The position numbers and the translations under genes were made by a program. Positions 20,740 through 29,859 of a stretch of DNA of 64,000 bases are shown here, piece after piece; the first letter of the stretch is position 1, and each line of letters starts with the position of its first letter. The DNA comes from Sphingomonas pseudosanguinis. GTDB taxonomy: Bacteria; Pseudomonadota; Alphaproteobacteria; Sphingomonadales; Sphingomonadaceae. The stretch is taken from the NCBI RefSeq assembly GCF_014196255.1, contig NZ_JACIDH010000002.1:340189-404188 (forward strand), read 5' to 3'. A model generated the notes under the pieces. The model did not search any database. It saw only the letters and a program-made list of their open reading frames with translations, and was not told the origin of the DNA.

Positions 20740-20748
20740 AAATGTCAC
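20721..20748 (+). promoter_or_regulatory. Candidate Pho box before pstS
   Basis: Two TGTCAC direct repeats at 20721-20726 and 20743-20748 are exactly 22 bases apart, which is two 11-base PhoB repeat units with a degenerate middle unit. A TATGGT near 20756 could act as a -10 element. The site overlaps the end of phoR and lies about 60 bases before pstS. Confidence 0.5.
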
Positions 20749-20810
20749 ACGGGGGTATGGTGAGCGTGGCAGCGCCAGCCCACACCCGTTCCGGTGGCTC
20801 AAGGAAATGA

Positions 20811-21857
20811 ATGCGCCTGCCCTGCCTATTCGCCGCGATGTTCGCGCTGGCGGCCTGTCACGATCAGGCCAATGGTGGCGGTGCGGGCGTGCGCGACCAG
20901 ATCACGGCGGTGGGGTCCTCGACGGTCTATCCCTTCACCACGATCATCGCCGAGCGCTTCGTCGCCGCTGATCCGGACGCCAAGGCACCGGTGATCGAGT
21001 CGACGGGCACGGGCGCTGGCATGAAGCTGTTCTGCGCCGGGATCGGTGCGGGCCATCCCGACATCGAAAACGCCTCGCGCCGCATGAAGGCGAGCGAATA
21101 TCGCGAATGCGCCGCGCACGGCGCGAAGGCGCTGCTTGAAGTCCAGATCGGTATCGACGGCATCGCCTTTGCCGAATCCAAGCGCGGTCCACGCATGGCG
21201 CTGACCACCGCCGACATCTACCGCGCGCTCGCTGCCCGGCCCGGCGGGCGGGTAAACGGTGCGCGCACCTGGCGCGACGTGAACCCCGCACTGCCGGCCA
21301 TTCCCATCCAGGTCTATGGCCCGCCCGCGACCAGCGGCACGCGCGACGCGCTCGCCGAGCTGATCATGACCCGTGGTTGTGACGCGGTGGAACCCGGCGC
21401 AACCGCGCTGGCCCGGCGGGATGCCGAGGCGCATCACCGGACCTGCACCCGCATCCGCGAGGACGGCGCCTATATCGACGCCGGCGAGAACGACAATCTG
21501 ATTGTTCAAAAGCTGCAATCCAATCCCAACGCGATCGGCATCTTCGGCTATTCCTATCTCGAGGAAAACCGCCACATCGTCGACGGTGTCGCGATCAATG
21601 GCGTCATGCCCAGCTATCAGGCGATCGCCGAGGATCGCTATCCTGGATCGCGGCCGCTCTATGTCTATGTGAAGAAGGCGCATCTCGACGCGATCCCCGG
21701 TCTTCGCCAGTTCCTGATCCTCTATGCCGACAATTGGGGGCAGAACGGCCCGCTGGTGCGGCGTGGCCTGATCGCATCACCGGCCCCCATCCAAGCGCGG
21801 GCACGGGCCATCATCACGCGCGAGACGGTGCTCGATCCGGCGACCCTGCCATCATGA
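20811..21857 (+). CDS. pstS: Phosphate ABC transporter substrate-binding lipoprotein
   Basis: Periplasmic phosphate-binding protein of 348 residues. The N-terminus has a lipoprotein signal with lipobox LAAC (Cys16). The phosphate-binding region starts AVGSSTVYPFTTIIAE and continues with ESTGTGAGMKLFC; the PPATSGTRDALAEL loop is typical of the PstS family. It starts 71 bases after phoR and its TGA overlaps the pstC ATG. Expression from the candidate Pho box upstream is expected during phosphate limitation. Confidence 0.94.
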   Translation: MRLPCLFAAMFALAACHDQANGGGAGVRDQITAVGSSTVYPFTTIIAERFVAADPDAKAPVIESTGTGAGMKLFCAGIGAGHPDIENASRRMKASEYRECAAHGAKALLEVQIGIDGIAFAESKRGPRMALTTADIYRALAARPGGRVNGARTWRDVNPALPAIPIQVYGPPATSGTRDALAELIMTRGCDAVEPGATALARRDAEAHHRTCTRIREDGAYIDAGENDNLIVQKLQSNPNAIGIFGYSYLEENRHIVDGVAINGVMPSYQAIAEDRYPGSRPLYVYVKKAHLDAIPGLRQFLILYADNWGQNGPLVRRGLIASPAPIQARARAIITRETVLDPATLPS

Positions 21858-23230
21858 ACGGTATCGTCCTCCTGATCCTGATCGTCGGCCTCGGCCTGAT
21901 CGCCTGGGCCGTTTCGCGGATGCGCGCGCTGGGTTTCCGGCGGCGGCTGGGCACGCGGATCAGTTCGCTGCCGCATCATCATGGCTGGTATGTCGCGCTA
22001 TGGACCGCCGCGCCGCCTTTGCTGTTCCTCGCCATCTGGGCGGCGACGTCGCCAGCACTGGTTACCGACATGGTGCTCGGTACGCCCGCCGCCGCGCAAC
22101 TGCCGCCTCCGGGGTTCGAGCGCGCCGCGATCCTGTCCGAGGCGCGGGCGCTGGCCGCCGGGCGCGCGCATGGGGCCTTCCATACGCTGTCCCGTACCCT
22201 GGCACCCGCCTATGACGCGGCGCAGGCGCGGGTCGACTGGATCGCGACGGCGGTCGTGCTGATGCTGGCGCTGGCCGGCGGAACCTATGCCTATCTGCGG
22301 GTCCGCCCGGACTTTTCCGCGCGGACCCGGATCGAGCGGGTCATCCTCGGGCTGTTGCTCGGCGCGTCGCTGATCGCGATCCTGACCACCGCCGGGATTG
22401 TCGCATCGCTCCTTTATGAGGCGGGGCGCTTCTTTTCGGTCGTGCCGATCACCGATTTTCTGTTCGGCACGCATTGGAGTCCGCAGGTCATCGACCCGCG
22501 CGATCCCGGCGCGTCGCTGGGCGCGGTGCCGCTATTCTGGGGCACCTTTTTCATCGGCGCGGTGATCGCGATGGCGGTCGCCATCCCCTTCGGCCTGTTG
22601 AGCGCCATCTACCTGACCCAGTATGCCGCGCCGCGCGCCCGCCGCATCATGAAGCCGGTGCTGGAGGTGCTCGCGGGCATCCCGACCGTCGTCTACGGCT
22701 ATTTCGCGGCGCTGACCGTCGCGCCGGCGGTGCGGCAATTCGCCGTATCGATCGGCATCGACTGGGCCTCGTCGGAAAGCGCGCTCGCCGCCGGGCTGGT
22801 CATGGGGGTGATGATCATCCCCTTTGTCTCGTCCATGGCCGATGACAGCCTGGCCGCCGTGCCCAATGCGATGCGCGACGGCAGCCTGGCCATGGGGGCG
22901 ACCCCGTCGGAGACGATCACCCGCGTCATGCTGCCCGCCGCTCTTCCGGGTGTCGTCGGCGGCGTCCTGCTGGCCGTCAGCCGAGCGATCGGCGAGACGA
23001 TGATCGTCGTCATGGCCGCCAGCGGCGTGGCGACGCTGACCGCCAACCCCTTCGCCAGCACGACGACCGTCACCCGCCAGATCGTCGACCTGCTGACCGG
23101 CGAGGCCGAATTCGACAGCCCCAAGACGCTGGCCGCCTTCGCGCTGGGCCTGACATTGTTCGTCATCACGCTGCTCCTCAACATCATCGCGCTGACGGTC
23201 GTGAAGCGTTACCGGGAAAGCTATGAGTAA
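21854..23230 (+). CDS. pstC: Phosphate ABC transporter permease PstC
   Basis: Inner-membrane permease of 458 residues. It is longer than E. coli PstC because of an N-terminal region of about 170 residues with two hydrophobic segments and a soluble stretch. The permease core has the BPD_transp_1 domain with the EAA-type loop (AMGATPSETITRVMLPAALPG) near residues 350-370. ATGA overlap with pstS and an 8-base overlap with pstA indicate one coupled unit. Confidence 0.94.
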   Translation: MNGIVLLILIVGLGLIAWAVSRMRALGFRRRLGTRISSLPHHHGWYVALWTAAPPLLFLAIWAATSPALVTDMVLGTPAAAQLPPPGFERAAILSEARALAAGRAHGAFHTLSRTLAPAYDAAQARVDWIATAVVLMLALAGGTYAYLRVRPDFSARTRIERVILGLLLGASLIAILTTAGIVASLLYEAGRFFSVVPITDFLFGTHWSPQVIDPRDPGASLGAVPLFWGTFFIGAVIAMAVAIPFGLLSAIYLTQYAAPRARRIMKPVLEVLAGIPTVVYGYFAALTVAPAVRQFAVSIGIDWASSESALAAGLVMGVMIIPFVSSMADDSLAAVPNAMRDGSLAMGATPSETITRVMLPAALPGVVGGVLLAVSRAIGETMIVVMAASGVATLTANPFASTTTVTRQIVDLLTGEAEFDSPKTLAAFALGLTLFVITLLLNIIALTVVKRYRESYE

Positions 23231-24506
23231 GCGGCCGTCCCTGCCCGTGGCCGATGCGCCGGTCCGCCCGACGGTGTGGGACAGCCCCGCCATGGCGCGA
23301 CGTCTGCGCCGACGTTATGCCGCAGAGCGGCGCTTCCGCCTGCTGGGGCTCGCCGCCGTCGCCTTGTCCGCTGCCTTTCTGGCGTTCCTGCTGGTGACGA
23401 TGGTCGCGCAAGGGATTCGCGGTTTTACCGAAACAACCATCACGCTGCCGATCGACCTCGCCGCCGCCGACCTGCCGATCGAGCCGGCGCGCGTGAAGGG
23501 CCGCAGCGCCGATCTGGCGCTGGCCGGCGCCGGGCTGGAAGACGCGGTCGATACCGCCGCCACGATGCGGTTTGGACGGGACGGGGCCGACCTGCTGTCG
23601 CCGGGCGCATGGCTGGCGGTGCGTGATGCGATCAAGGCCGACCCGGCGATCCTGCGTCGCACAGTCACCTTCACCCTCCCGGTCGCCAGCCCCTTTGACG
23701 TCGCCGCCAAGGGCGAAGGGACGCCCGATGCCGAACAGGTGGTCGCCCGGCTGAAGGCGCAGGGCGTGCTGTCGACCGGCTGGAACTGGAATTTCCTGAC
23801 TGATGCGGATGCGACCGACCCGACGCGGGTCGGCATCTGGGGAGCGGCCAAGGGATCGCTGCTGACCATGCTGGTCACGCTCGCGCTCGCCTTCCCGATC
23901 GGGGTGCTGGCCGCGCTTTACCTTGAGGAATATGCGCCCAAGAACCGCTGGACCGATCTGATCGAGGTGTCGATCAACAATCTGGCGGCGGTGCCCTCGA
24001 TCATCTTCGGCCTGCTCGGACTCGCGGTGTTCCTCAACACCTTCGGGCTGCCGCGCTCGGCGCCGCTCGTCGGCGGGTTGACGCTGGCGCTGATGACCAT
24101 GCCGGTCATCGTCATCGCCGGGCGCAACGCGATCAAGGCGGTGCCGCCGTCGATCCGCGACGCCGCACTGGCGGTGGGCGCGTCGCGGGTGCAGGTGATC
24201 TTCCATCATGTCCTGCCGCTCGCCCTGCCCGGCATCCTGACCGGCACGATCATCGGCATGGCCCGCGCGCTGGGCGAGACCGCGCCGCTCCTGATGATCG
24301 GCATGCGCGCCTTCATCGCAGCGCCGCCGCGCGGGCTGACCGATCCGTCGACGGTGCTGCCGGTCCAGATCTTCCTGTGGTCCGATCAGGTCGACCGGGG
24401 CTTCATCGAAAAGACCTCGGCCGCGATCATCGTCCTTCTGGTCTTCCTGCTCGCGATGAACGGGCTGGCCATCTACCTCCGCAATCGCTTCGAGACACGC
24501 TGGTGA
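23223..24506 (+). CDS. pstA: Phosphate ABC transporter permease PstA
   Basis: Second inner-membrane permease, 427 residues. The first 200 residues are an extension of the DUF3333 type ([19 protein letters not shown] and a periplasmic segment) often found in alphaproteobacterial PstA. The permease core follows with [20 protein letters not shown] as the ATPase-coupling loop. Its TGA overlaps the GTG start of pstB. Confidence 0.94.
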   Translation: MSKRPSLPVADAPVRPTVWDSPAMARRLRRRYAAERRFRLLGLAAVALSAAFLAFLLVTMVAQGIRGFTETTITLPIDLAAADLPIEPARVKGRSADLALAGAGLEDAVDTAATMRFGRDGADLLSPGAWLAVRDAIKADPAILRRTVTFTLPVASPFDVAAKGEGTPDAEQVVARLKAQGVLSTGWNWNFLTDADATDPTRVGIWGAAKGSLLTMLVTLALAFPIGVLAALYLEEYAPKNRWTDLIEVSINNLAAVPSIIFGLLGLAVFLNTFGLPRSAPLVGGLTLALMTMPVIVIAGRNAIKAVPPSIRDAALAVGASRVQVIFHHVLPLALPGILTGTIIGMARALGETAPLLMIGMRAFIAAPPRGLTDPSTVLPVQIFLWSDQVDRGFIEKTSAAIIVLLVFLLAMNGLAIYLRNRFETRW

Positions 24507-25264
24507 GCATCCCCAAGATAACCGCGCGCAACGTCAGCGTGTCTTACGGCGCCAAGCAGGCGATCGACGACATCTCGATCGATGTCGACATGGACCATGT
24601 CATCGCGTTCATCGGCCCCTCGGGCTGCGGCAAGTCGACCTTCCTGCGCACGCTCAACCGGATGAACGACACCATCCCCTCGGCACGGGTGTCGGGTGAC
24701 GTACGGCTGGACGGACAGGACATCTATGCGCCCGAAATGGACGTGGTGCAGCTGCGCGCTCGGGTCGGCATGGTGTTCCAGAAGCCCAACCCCTTCCCCA
24801 AGTCGATCTATGAAAATGTCGCCTATGGCCCGCGCATCCATGGGCTGGCCAACTCGCGGGCCGAGCTGGACGTCATCGTCGAGCGGTCGCTGACGCGGGC
24901 CGGCCTGTGGAACGAGGTGAAGGATCGCCTCTCCGAAAGCGGCACCGCGCTGTCGGGCGGTCAGCAGCAGCGGCTGTGTATCGCGCGCGCCATCGCGGTC
25001 GACCCCGAGGTTATCCTGATGGACGAACCGTGCAGCGCGCTCGACCCGATCGCGACGGCGCGAATCGAGGAGCTGATCCACGACCTGCGCGGCCGCTACG
25101 CCATCGCGATCGTCACCCACAATATGCAGCAGGCGGCCCGCGTGTCGCAGCGCACCGCCTTTTTCCATCTCGGCACGCTCGTCGAGTATGGACGCACGTC
25201 CGACATCTTCACGAACCCGAAGGAAGAGCGGACGAAGGACTATATTACCGGCCGATACGGCTGA
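24503..25264 (+). CDS. pstB: Phosphate ABC transporter ATP-binding protein
   Basis: Cytoplasmic ATPase of the Pst transporter, 253 residues from a GTG that overlaps the pstA stop. Walker A is GPSGCGKST near residue 38, the PstB-specific [17 protein letters not shown] follows, the signature is [14 protein letters not shown], and Walker B is [13 protein letters not shown]. The C-terminal [17 protein letters not shown] is diagnostic of PstB. Confidence 0.97.
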   Translation: MSIPKITARNVSVSYGAKQAIDDISIDVDMDHVIAFIGPSGCGKSTFLRTLNRMNDTIPSARVSGDVRLDGQDIYAPEMDVVQLRARVGMVFQKPNPFPKSIYENVAYGPRIHGLANSRAELDVIVERSLTRAGLWNEVKDRLSESGTALSGGQQQRLCIARAIAVDPEVILMDEPCSALDPIATARIEELIHDLRGRYAIAIVTHNMQQAARVSQRTAFFHLGTLVEYGRTSDIFTNPKEERTKDYITGRYG

Positions 25265-25275
25265 GGACGAGGATC

Positions 25276-25959
25276 ATGGACCACACCGTTAAAGCCTTCG
25301 ACAACGACATCGGCCGCCTGCGCGGGCTGATCGGCCAGATGGGCGGATTGGCCGAAGAGGCGATCGCCAATGCCATCAAGGCGTTGCAACGCTCCGACCT
25401 GGAACTGGCGCGCAAGGTTCGCGAGGACGACAAGGCGATCGACGTGATCGAGGCCGAGGTCGAGCGGCTGGCCGTCCGCACCATCGCGCTGCGCGCGCCG
25501 ATGGCCAACGACCTGCGCGAAGTCGTCGCGGCGCTGAAGATCGCCAGCGTCGTCGAGCGGATCGGCGACTATGCCAAGAACATCGCCAAGCGCGTGCCGA
25601 TGATCGAGAGTGAGGATCGGATCGAGCCCGTCTCGATCCTGCCCGCCATGGCCAAGATTGCCTCGGCGATGGTGCATGACGTGCTGGACGCCTTTGCCGC
25701 GCGCGATGCCGAGGCGGCGATCCGGGTCCGCGACAGCGACAACGCGCTCGACGATTTCTACGATTCCATCTTCCGCACGCTCGTCACCCATATGGTCGAG
25801 AATCCCAAGACGATCGGACAGGTCGCGCACCTGCTGTTCATCGCCAAGAATCTCGAACGCATCGGCGACCATGCGACCAATGTCGCGGAGATGGTCTATT
25901 TCGCCGCCACCGGCACGCAAATGGGCGAGCGTGACCGCAGCGGCTCCTTGCCTTCTTGA
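25276..25959 (+). CDS. phoU: Phosphate signalling regulator PhoU
   Basis: A 227-residue all-helical protein made of two PhoU repeats. PhoU proteins link the Pst transporter to PhoR and keep the regulon off when phosphate is plentiful. Both repeats carry the metal-binding helix pattern: VVERIGDYAKNIAKR in the first and NLERIGDHATNVAE in the second. It lies 11 bases after pstB and 13 bases before phoB. Confidence 0.96.
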   Translation: MDHTVKAFDNDIGRLRGLIGQMGGLAEEAIANAIKALQRSDLELARKVREDDKAIDVIEAEVERLAVRTIALRAPMANDLREVVAALKIASVVERIGDYAKNIAKRVPMIESEDRIEPVSILPAMAKIASAMVHDVLDAFAARDAEAAIRVRDSDNALDDFYDSIFRTLVTHMVENPKTIGQVAHLLFIAKNLERIGDHATNVAEMVYFAATGTQMGERDRSGSLPS

Positions 25960-25972
25960 GGGAACAGGCACC

Positions 25973-26665
25973 ATGGCACGGGTAAAGATGTTGCTGGTCG
26001 AAGACGACGCCGCGCTGGCGGAACTGCTCGTCTTCCATTTCAAGCGCGAGGATTTCGAGGTCGTTCACACGCCCGATGGCGAGGAGGCGCTGTTGCTGGC
26101 GCGTGAGAACACGCCCGACATCGTCCTGCTCGACTGGATGGTCGAGGGGATTTCGGGGATCGAGGTGTGCCGCCGCCTGCGCCGCTCGCCCGAAACCGCC
26201 AATGTGCCGATCATCATGCTGACCGCGCGCGGCGAGGAAGAGGACCGGGTACGCGGGCTCGAGACGGGGGCGGATGATTACGTGACCAAGCCCTTCTCGC
26301 CCCGCGAACTGGTCGCGCGCGTCGGCGCGGTGCTGCGCCGGGTACGCCCGGCTCTTGCGGGCGAGGCGCTGGTCTATGCCGACATCGAGATGGACACGGT
26401 GGGTCACAAGGTCCGCCGCGCGGGCGAGGTCGTGTCGCTCGGGCCGACCGAGTTCCGCCTGCTCAAGCATTTCCTGGAGCATCCGGGCTGGGTCTTCTCG
26501 CGCGAGCGGCTGCTCGATGCGGTATGGGGGCACGACTCGGACATCGAGAGCCGGACGGTCGACGTGCATATCCGGCGGCTGCGCAAGGCGATCAATATCG
26601 GCGACCGGCCCGACATCATCCGCACCGTCCGCTCGGCCGGCTATTCGCTCGACGCCGGAGTCTGA
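25973..26665 (+). CDS. phoB: Phosphate regulon response regulator PhoB
   Basis: A 230-residue OmpR-family activator. The receiver has Asp54 within LLDWMVEG and Lys in YVTKPFSPREL. The DNA-binding winged helix occupies about 130-228 (SLGPTEFRLLKHFLEHPG, ending VRSAGYSLD). The loop after Asp54 is VEG where most PhoB proteins have LPG. It is the last gene of the phoR-pstSCAB-phoU-phoB run, about 5.2 kb after phoR. Confidence 0.95.
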   Translation: MARVKMLLVEDDAALAELLVFHFKREDFEVVHTPDGEEALLLARENTPDIVLLDWMVEGISGIEVCRRLRRSPETANVPIIMLTARGEEEDRVRGLETGADDYVTKPFSPRELVARVGAVLRRVRPALAGEALVYADIEMDTVGHKVRRAGEVVSLGPTEFRLLKHFLEHPGWVFSRERLLDAVWGHDSDIESRTVDVHIRRLRKAINIGDRPDIIRTVRSAGYSLDAGV

Positions 26666-26803
26666 TCTCCTGCGCTTTCGGTCCGAAAACGGATGAAAAA
26701 TGCGTTCGGAATCGGGCCGGAAGCGAAACGAGGGAGCCAAGGGCGGCGTGGGGCGTTCCCCTGACCGCGCTAACGCACTTGCGCTTCTGAACAGGAGATT
26801 CGC

Positions 26804-27157
26804 ATGAAGTTCGTTTTTCTGGCGGCCACGGCCCTGATCGCCGCCCCCGTCTTTGCCCAGGACACGACCCAGGCCGATGCGGCCGCCCAGACCCAGATGC
26901 AGGGTCAGGCCAGCACCAGCACGACCGACGGCACCATGTCGGCGCAGGCGGGCGTCAACGCCTCGGCGGGTGCTCAGGTCGGCGGCTATCAGCCCGCACA
27001 GCCGGCGCTTGCCGGTACGCCGCAGCCCAGCGCGCCGGTCGTCTTCAAGCAGGCACCGACTCCGGCCCAGGCCTTCCCCGCCCCGGCACCGCTGGAAAGC
27101 TATCCGATCTGCAAGAAGGGTCAGTTCGACCAGTGCCGTCAGCGCGGCGGCAAGTGA
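26804..27157 (+). CDS. Small secreted protein of unknown function
   Basis: A 117-residue protein with a clear Sec signal peptide (MKFVFLAATALIAAPVFAQ, cleavage near residue 18). A low-complexity Ala/Gln/Ser/Thr region and a Pro-rich region follow. The C-terminal end YPICKKGQFDQCRQRGGK contains two cysteines that may pair. A ribosome site AGGAGA precedes the ATG. A strong terminator follows. No functional family was recognised. Confidence 0.75.
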   Translation: MKFVFLAATALIAAPVFAQDTTQADAAAQTQMQGQASTSTTDGTMSAQAGVNASAGAQVGGYQPAQPALAGTPQPSAPVVFKQAPTPAQAFPAPAPLESYPICKKGQFDQCRQRGGK

Positions 27158-27180
27158 TCGCCCTGTAAAGTAACGACATG

Positions 27181-27211
27181 CGCCGGCTCTCGTTAGAGGG
27201 CCGGCGTTTTT
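27181..27211 (+). terminator. Intrinsic terminator after the small secreted protein
   Basis: CGCCGGCTCTC and GAGGGCCGGCG pair over 11 bases with one non-Watson-Crick position around a GTTA loop, followed by TTTTT. Confidence 0.8.
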
Positions 27212-27226
27212 CATGGCAAACGGGAT

Positions 27227-27559
27227 TTATTCGTCGACCAGCTTCATCAGCCGGCGTTCGACGGGGGCGAGCACCGGCCCCAGTTCATGCCCCCGCTTCA
27301 GCACCATGCCGCCCTCGCCGATCAGCGCCCACATGCCCTGACGGTTGCGCAGCGCGGGCCGCTTCTCGATCCGATATTCGGGGCGTTCGGCCGCGCGCCG
27401 AAAGGCGGAGAACACCGCCGCATCCCGCCCCATGTCCATCGCATAATCGCGCCAATGTCCGGCGGCGACCATCCGGCCGTAAAGGTCGAGAATGCGAGTC
27501 AGCTCGACCCGCTCGAACCCCACCTGCCCGGGGGCCTTGGGAAAGGGTACGATCCCCAT
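27227..27559 (-). CDS. DUF2794 family protein
   Basis: A 110-residue cytosolic protein of the DUF2794 family, conserved in alphaproteobacteria and without known function. Family features are ELTRILDLYGRMVAAGHWRDYAMD, AVFSAFRRAAERPEYRIEK and LKRGHELGPVL. The ATG shares one base with the stop of the serine acetyltransferase gene (TGATG). The reading can be extended upstream only as out-of-frame translation of that gene. Confidence 0.88.
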   Translation of the reverse strand: MGIVPFPKAPGQVGFERVELTRILDLYGRMVAAGHWRDYAMDMGRDAAVFSAFRRAAERPEYRIEKRPALRNRQGMWALIGEGGMVLKRGHELGPVLAPVERRLMKLVDE

Positions 27560-28248
27560 CAGGCGCGGTCGCGCTTCTCTTCCTGCTCGGCGAGCAGCAT
27601 GTCGAGCTGTCGACGCAGCGTATCGAGTTCGCAGCGCAGCTTCTCGACCTTCTGGGTCTGCGGATCGAACAGTTCCGAACAGGGCGTGCCATACGGGACG
27701 AAGCGCTTCTCGGGCGCGGCGCCGCCCTCGACGATCGTGGGCCGGGCGGGAATACCGACCATGACCGCGCCTTCGGGCACGTCGCGCGTCACCACCGCGT
27801 TGGCGCCAACCCGCGCACGCGGGCCGATGATGATCGGCCCCAGCACCTGCGCGCCCGATCCGACGATCGCGCCGTCCATCAGCGTCGGGTGCCGCTTGCC
27901 CGCCACGCCATTGTCGGGACTGGTCCCGCCCAGCGTCACGCATTGATAGATGGTCACGTCGTCGCCGATCTCGGCGGTCTCGCCGATCACGACGAAGCCA
28001 TGATCGATGAAGAAGTTGCGACCGATCTTCGCCCCGGGATGAATGTCGATCGCGGTCAGGAAACGGGTGAAATGGTTGACCAGCCGCGCGAGGAAGAAGG
28101 CACGCGACCGATACAGCCGATGCGCGACCTTGTGCCCCGCCAGCGCCCAGACGCCCGGATAGAGCAGGATTTCGGCGCGCGAATGCGGCGCGGGGTCACG
28201 CGCCCGGATCGAATCGAGATAAGCGGCCAATCGGCTCGGCATGAGCAT
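27559..28248 (-). CDS. cysE: Serine O-acetyltransferase
   Basis: Makes O-acetylserine from serine and acetyl-CoA, the first committed step to cysteine. The 229-residue product is a short CysE/EpsC-type enzyme: a helical N-terminus, then a left-handed beta-helix with AIDIHPGAKIG, FIDHGFVVIGETAEIGD and YQCVTLGGTS. The C-terminus continues into a coiled-coil-like tail (about 195-229) rich in Leu, Glu and Arg. Start is ATG at 28248, with ATG at 28242 as an alternative. It is followed directly by DUF2794. Confidence 0.93.
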   Translation of the reverse strand: MLMPSRLAAYLDSIRARDPAPHSRAEILLYPGVWALAGHKVAHRLYRSRAFFLARLVNHFTRFLTAIDIHPGAKIGRNFFIDHGFVVIGETAEIGDDVTIYQCVTLGGTSPDNGVAGKRHPTLMDGAIVGSGAQVLGPIIIGPRARVGANAVVTRDVPEGAVMVGIPARPTIVEGGAAPEKRFVPYGTPCSELFDPQTQKVEKLRCELDTLRRQLDMLLAEQEEKRDRA

Positions 28249-28410
28249 GTCCCCATATGCGATAGGAGCATTTAGGCACGGGCTTCGACAAATTCCAGCG
28301 GAACGCGGGAACCGGTCTATGCCCCTAAAGTCTATCTTTGTTGCAGGATATAGCGTCAAACGGCATGGCCAAGCATCACCGCCCTTCCGGGCAAGGGGCA
28401 AGGAGATACA

Positions 28411-29172
28411 ATGGACCTGAGCAGCTTCGACCTGATCCATATCCTGCCGTTCATCGGCGTCGGCTTTGCCGCGCAGGTGGTCGATGGCGCTCTGGGCATG
28501 GCGTTCGGCGTGATTTCCAACACGCTGCTGATGAGCCTGGGCGTCCCGCCCGCCGCCGCATCCGCCGGCGTGCATAGCGTCGAGACCTTCACCACCGCGG
28601 TTTCGGGGATCAGCCACGCGGTCCATCGCAATGTCGACTGGAAGCTTTTCCTGCGTCTGATGATCCCCGGCGTCATCGGTGGTGCGCTGGGCGCCTATGT
28701 CCTGTCGAACATCGATGCGGCGGTCGTGAAGCCGTTCATCCTGGTCTATCTGACCGGCATCGGCATCTACCTCCTGCTGCGGGCGCTGCGGCATCGGCCC
28801 AATGTCCGCGAGCCCAAGATCGTCGAGCCGCTGGGCCTGATCGGCGGCTTCCTCGACGCCGCCGGCGGCGGTGGCTGGGGGCCGGTCGTCACGTCCAACC
28901 TGCTGGCGCAGGGTGCCACGCCGCGCCTGACGATCGGTACGGTCAATACCGCCGAATTCTTCCTGACCGCCACCATCTCGGCGACGTTCATCACCCAGCT
29001 CGGCTGGGGCGCCTTTACGATGGCGACGCTCGGCCTGCTGATCGGTGGCGTGCTTGCGGCCCCGTTCGGCGCGATGCTCGCCAAGCGGATACCGCCGCAG
29101 CGGCTGCTGCTGATGGTCGGGATCATCGTGACCCTGACCAGCCTGTGGGGCCTTTACAACGCGTTCAAGTAG
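28411..29172 (+). CDS. TSUP (TauE/SafE) family membrane transporter
   Basis: A 253-residue polytopic protein of the sulfite exporter TauE/SafE family, with about eight hydrophobic segments. Features are GFAAQVVDGALGMAFG at the N-terminus, the GGFLDAAGGGGWGPVVTSNLL mid-protein motif and TVNTAEFF. Its position divergent from serine acetyltransferase suggests sulfur-anion export, but TSUP substrates are diverse. It ends at a strong hairpin shared with the convergent ahpD gene. Confidence 0.9.
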   Translation: MDLSSFDLIHILPFIGVGFAAQVVDGALGMAFGVISNTLLMSLGVPPAAASAGVHSVETFTTAVSGISHAVHRNVDWKLFLRLMIPGVIGGALGAYVLSNIDAAVVKPFILVYLTGIGIYLLLRALRHRPNVREPKIVEPLGLIGGFLDAAGGGGWGPVVTSNLLAQGATPRLTIGTVNTAEFFLTATISATFITQLGWGAFTMATLGLLIGGVLAAPFGAMLAKRIPPQRLLLMVGIIVTLTSLWGLYNAFK

Positions 29173-29180
29173 GACCTTGC

Positions 29181-29213
29181 CCGGTCGCCCCGCCGCCATG
29201 GCGGGGCGACCGG
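29181..29213. terminator. Bidirectional hairpin between TSUP gene and ahpD
   Basis: A perfect 14-base inverted repeat, CCGGTCGCCCCGCC with GGCGGGGCGACCGG, around a GCCAT loop. It lies between two convergent stop codons. No U-tract is present on either side, so it may act as a barrier or RNA end-protection hairpin. Confidence 0.65.
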
Positions 29214-29220
29214 CGCAGGA

Positions 29221-29748
29221 TCAGGCGACCGCCGAGTGGGTGGTGGCGACCGCCTGCATCACCGCCGCGATGCGGACTGCGGTCTGGATGACTTCGGCCG
29301 AGACGCCCGACTTCTTCAGCACCGCCTCATGCGCGTCGATGCACATGCCGCAGCCGTTCATCGCCGACACCGCCAGGCTGAACAGCTCGAAGTCGATCTT
29401 GTCGATGCCCGGCGCGCCGATCACGTTCATGCGCAGCTTGGCGGGCATGTTGCGATATTCCTGGTTCCCGGCCAGGTGGGTGAAGCGATAATAAACATTG
29501 TTCATCGCCATCACCGCCGCCGCCGCGCGCGCGGCGGTCGCCGCCTCGGGCGACAGCTTGGGCGTGCACTCGGCCTCAGCCGCCTCGACCAGCGGCTTGT
29601 AGCCCGAGCCGTGCGCGCAGGTGAGCAGCAGACCGTACTTGCGCTGATCGTTCAGCAGCGCCTCGTTCAGCAGCGAACCGACGTTCAGCCGGATGTCCTT
29701 GGCGAAATCGGGCAGCTGCCCGGCAAATTCCTTGAGCGACATGTTCAT
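29221..29748 (-). CDS. ahpD: Alkylhydroperoxidase AhpD
   Basis: A 175-residue protein of the carboxymuconolactone decarboxylase/AhpD superfamily. The catalytic CxxC is NGCGMC (Cys133, Cys136) with the proton-relay His140. It closely follows the mycobacterial AhpD pattern, where AhpD reduces AhpC after peroxide turnover. It is 111 bases downstream of ahpC in the same orientation. ATG at 29742 is an alternative start two codons later. Confidence 0.93.
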   Translation of the reverse strand: MNMSLKEFAGQLPDFAKDIRLNVGSLLNEALLNDQRKYGLLLTCAHGSGYKPLVEAAEAECTPKLSPEAATAARAAAAVMAMNNVYYRFTHLAGNQEYRNMPAKLRMNVIGAPGIDKIDFELFSLAVSAMNGCGMCIDAHEAVLKKSGVSAEVIQTAVRIAAVMQAVATTHSAVA

Positions 29749-29859
29749 GCTCCAGATACGCGACGCCCCAGTCCGGGCCGCCGGTCGTGTCGACCGACAA
29801 CCCTCGCCGGGGCATCGAAAAGATGGGCCGGGGGACGGGATCGCCCCCCGACGCGAGGA

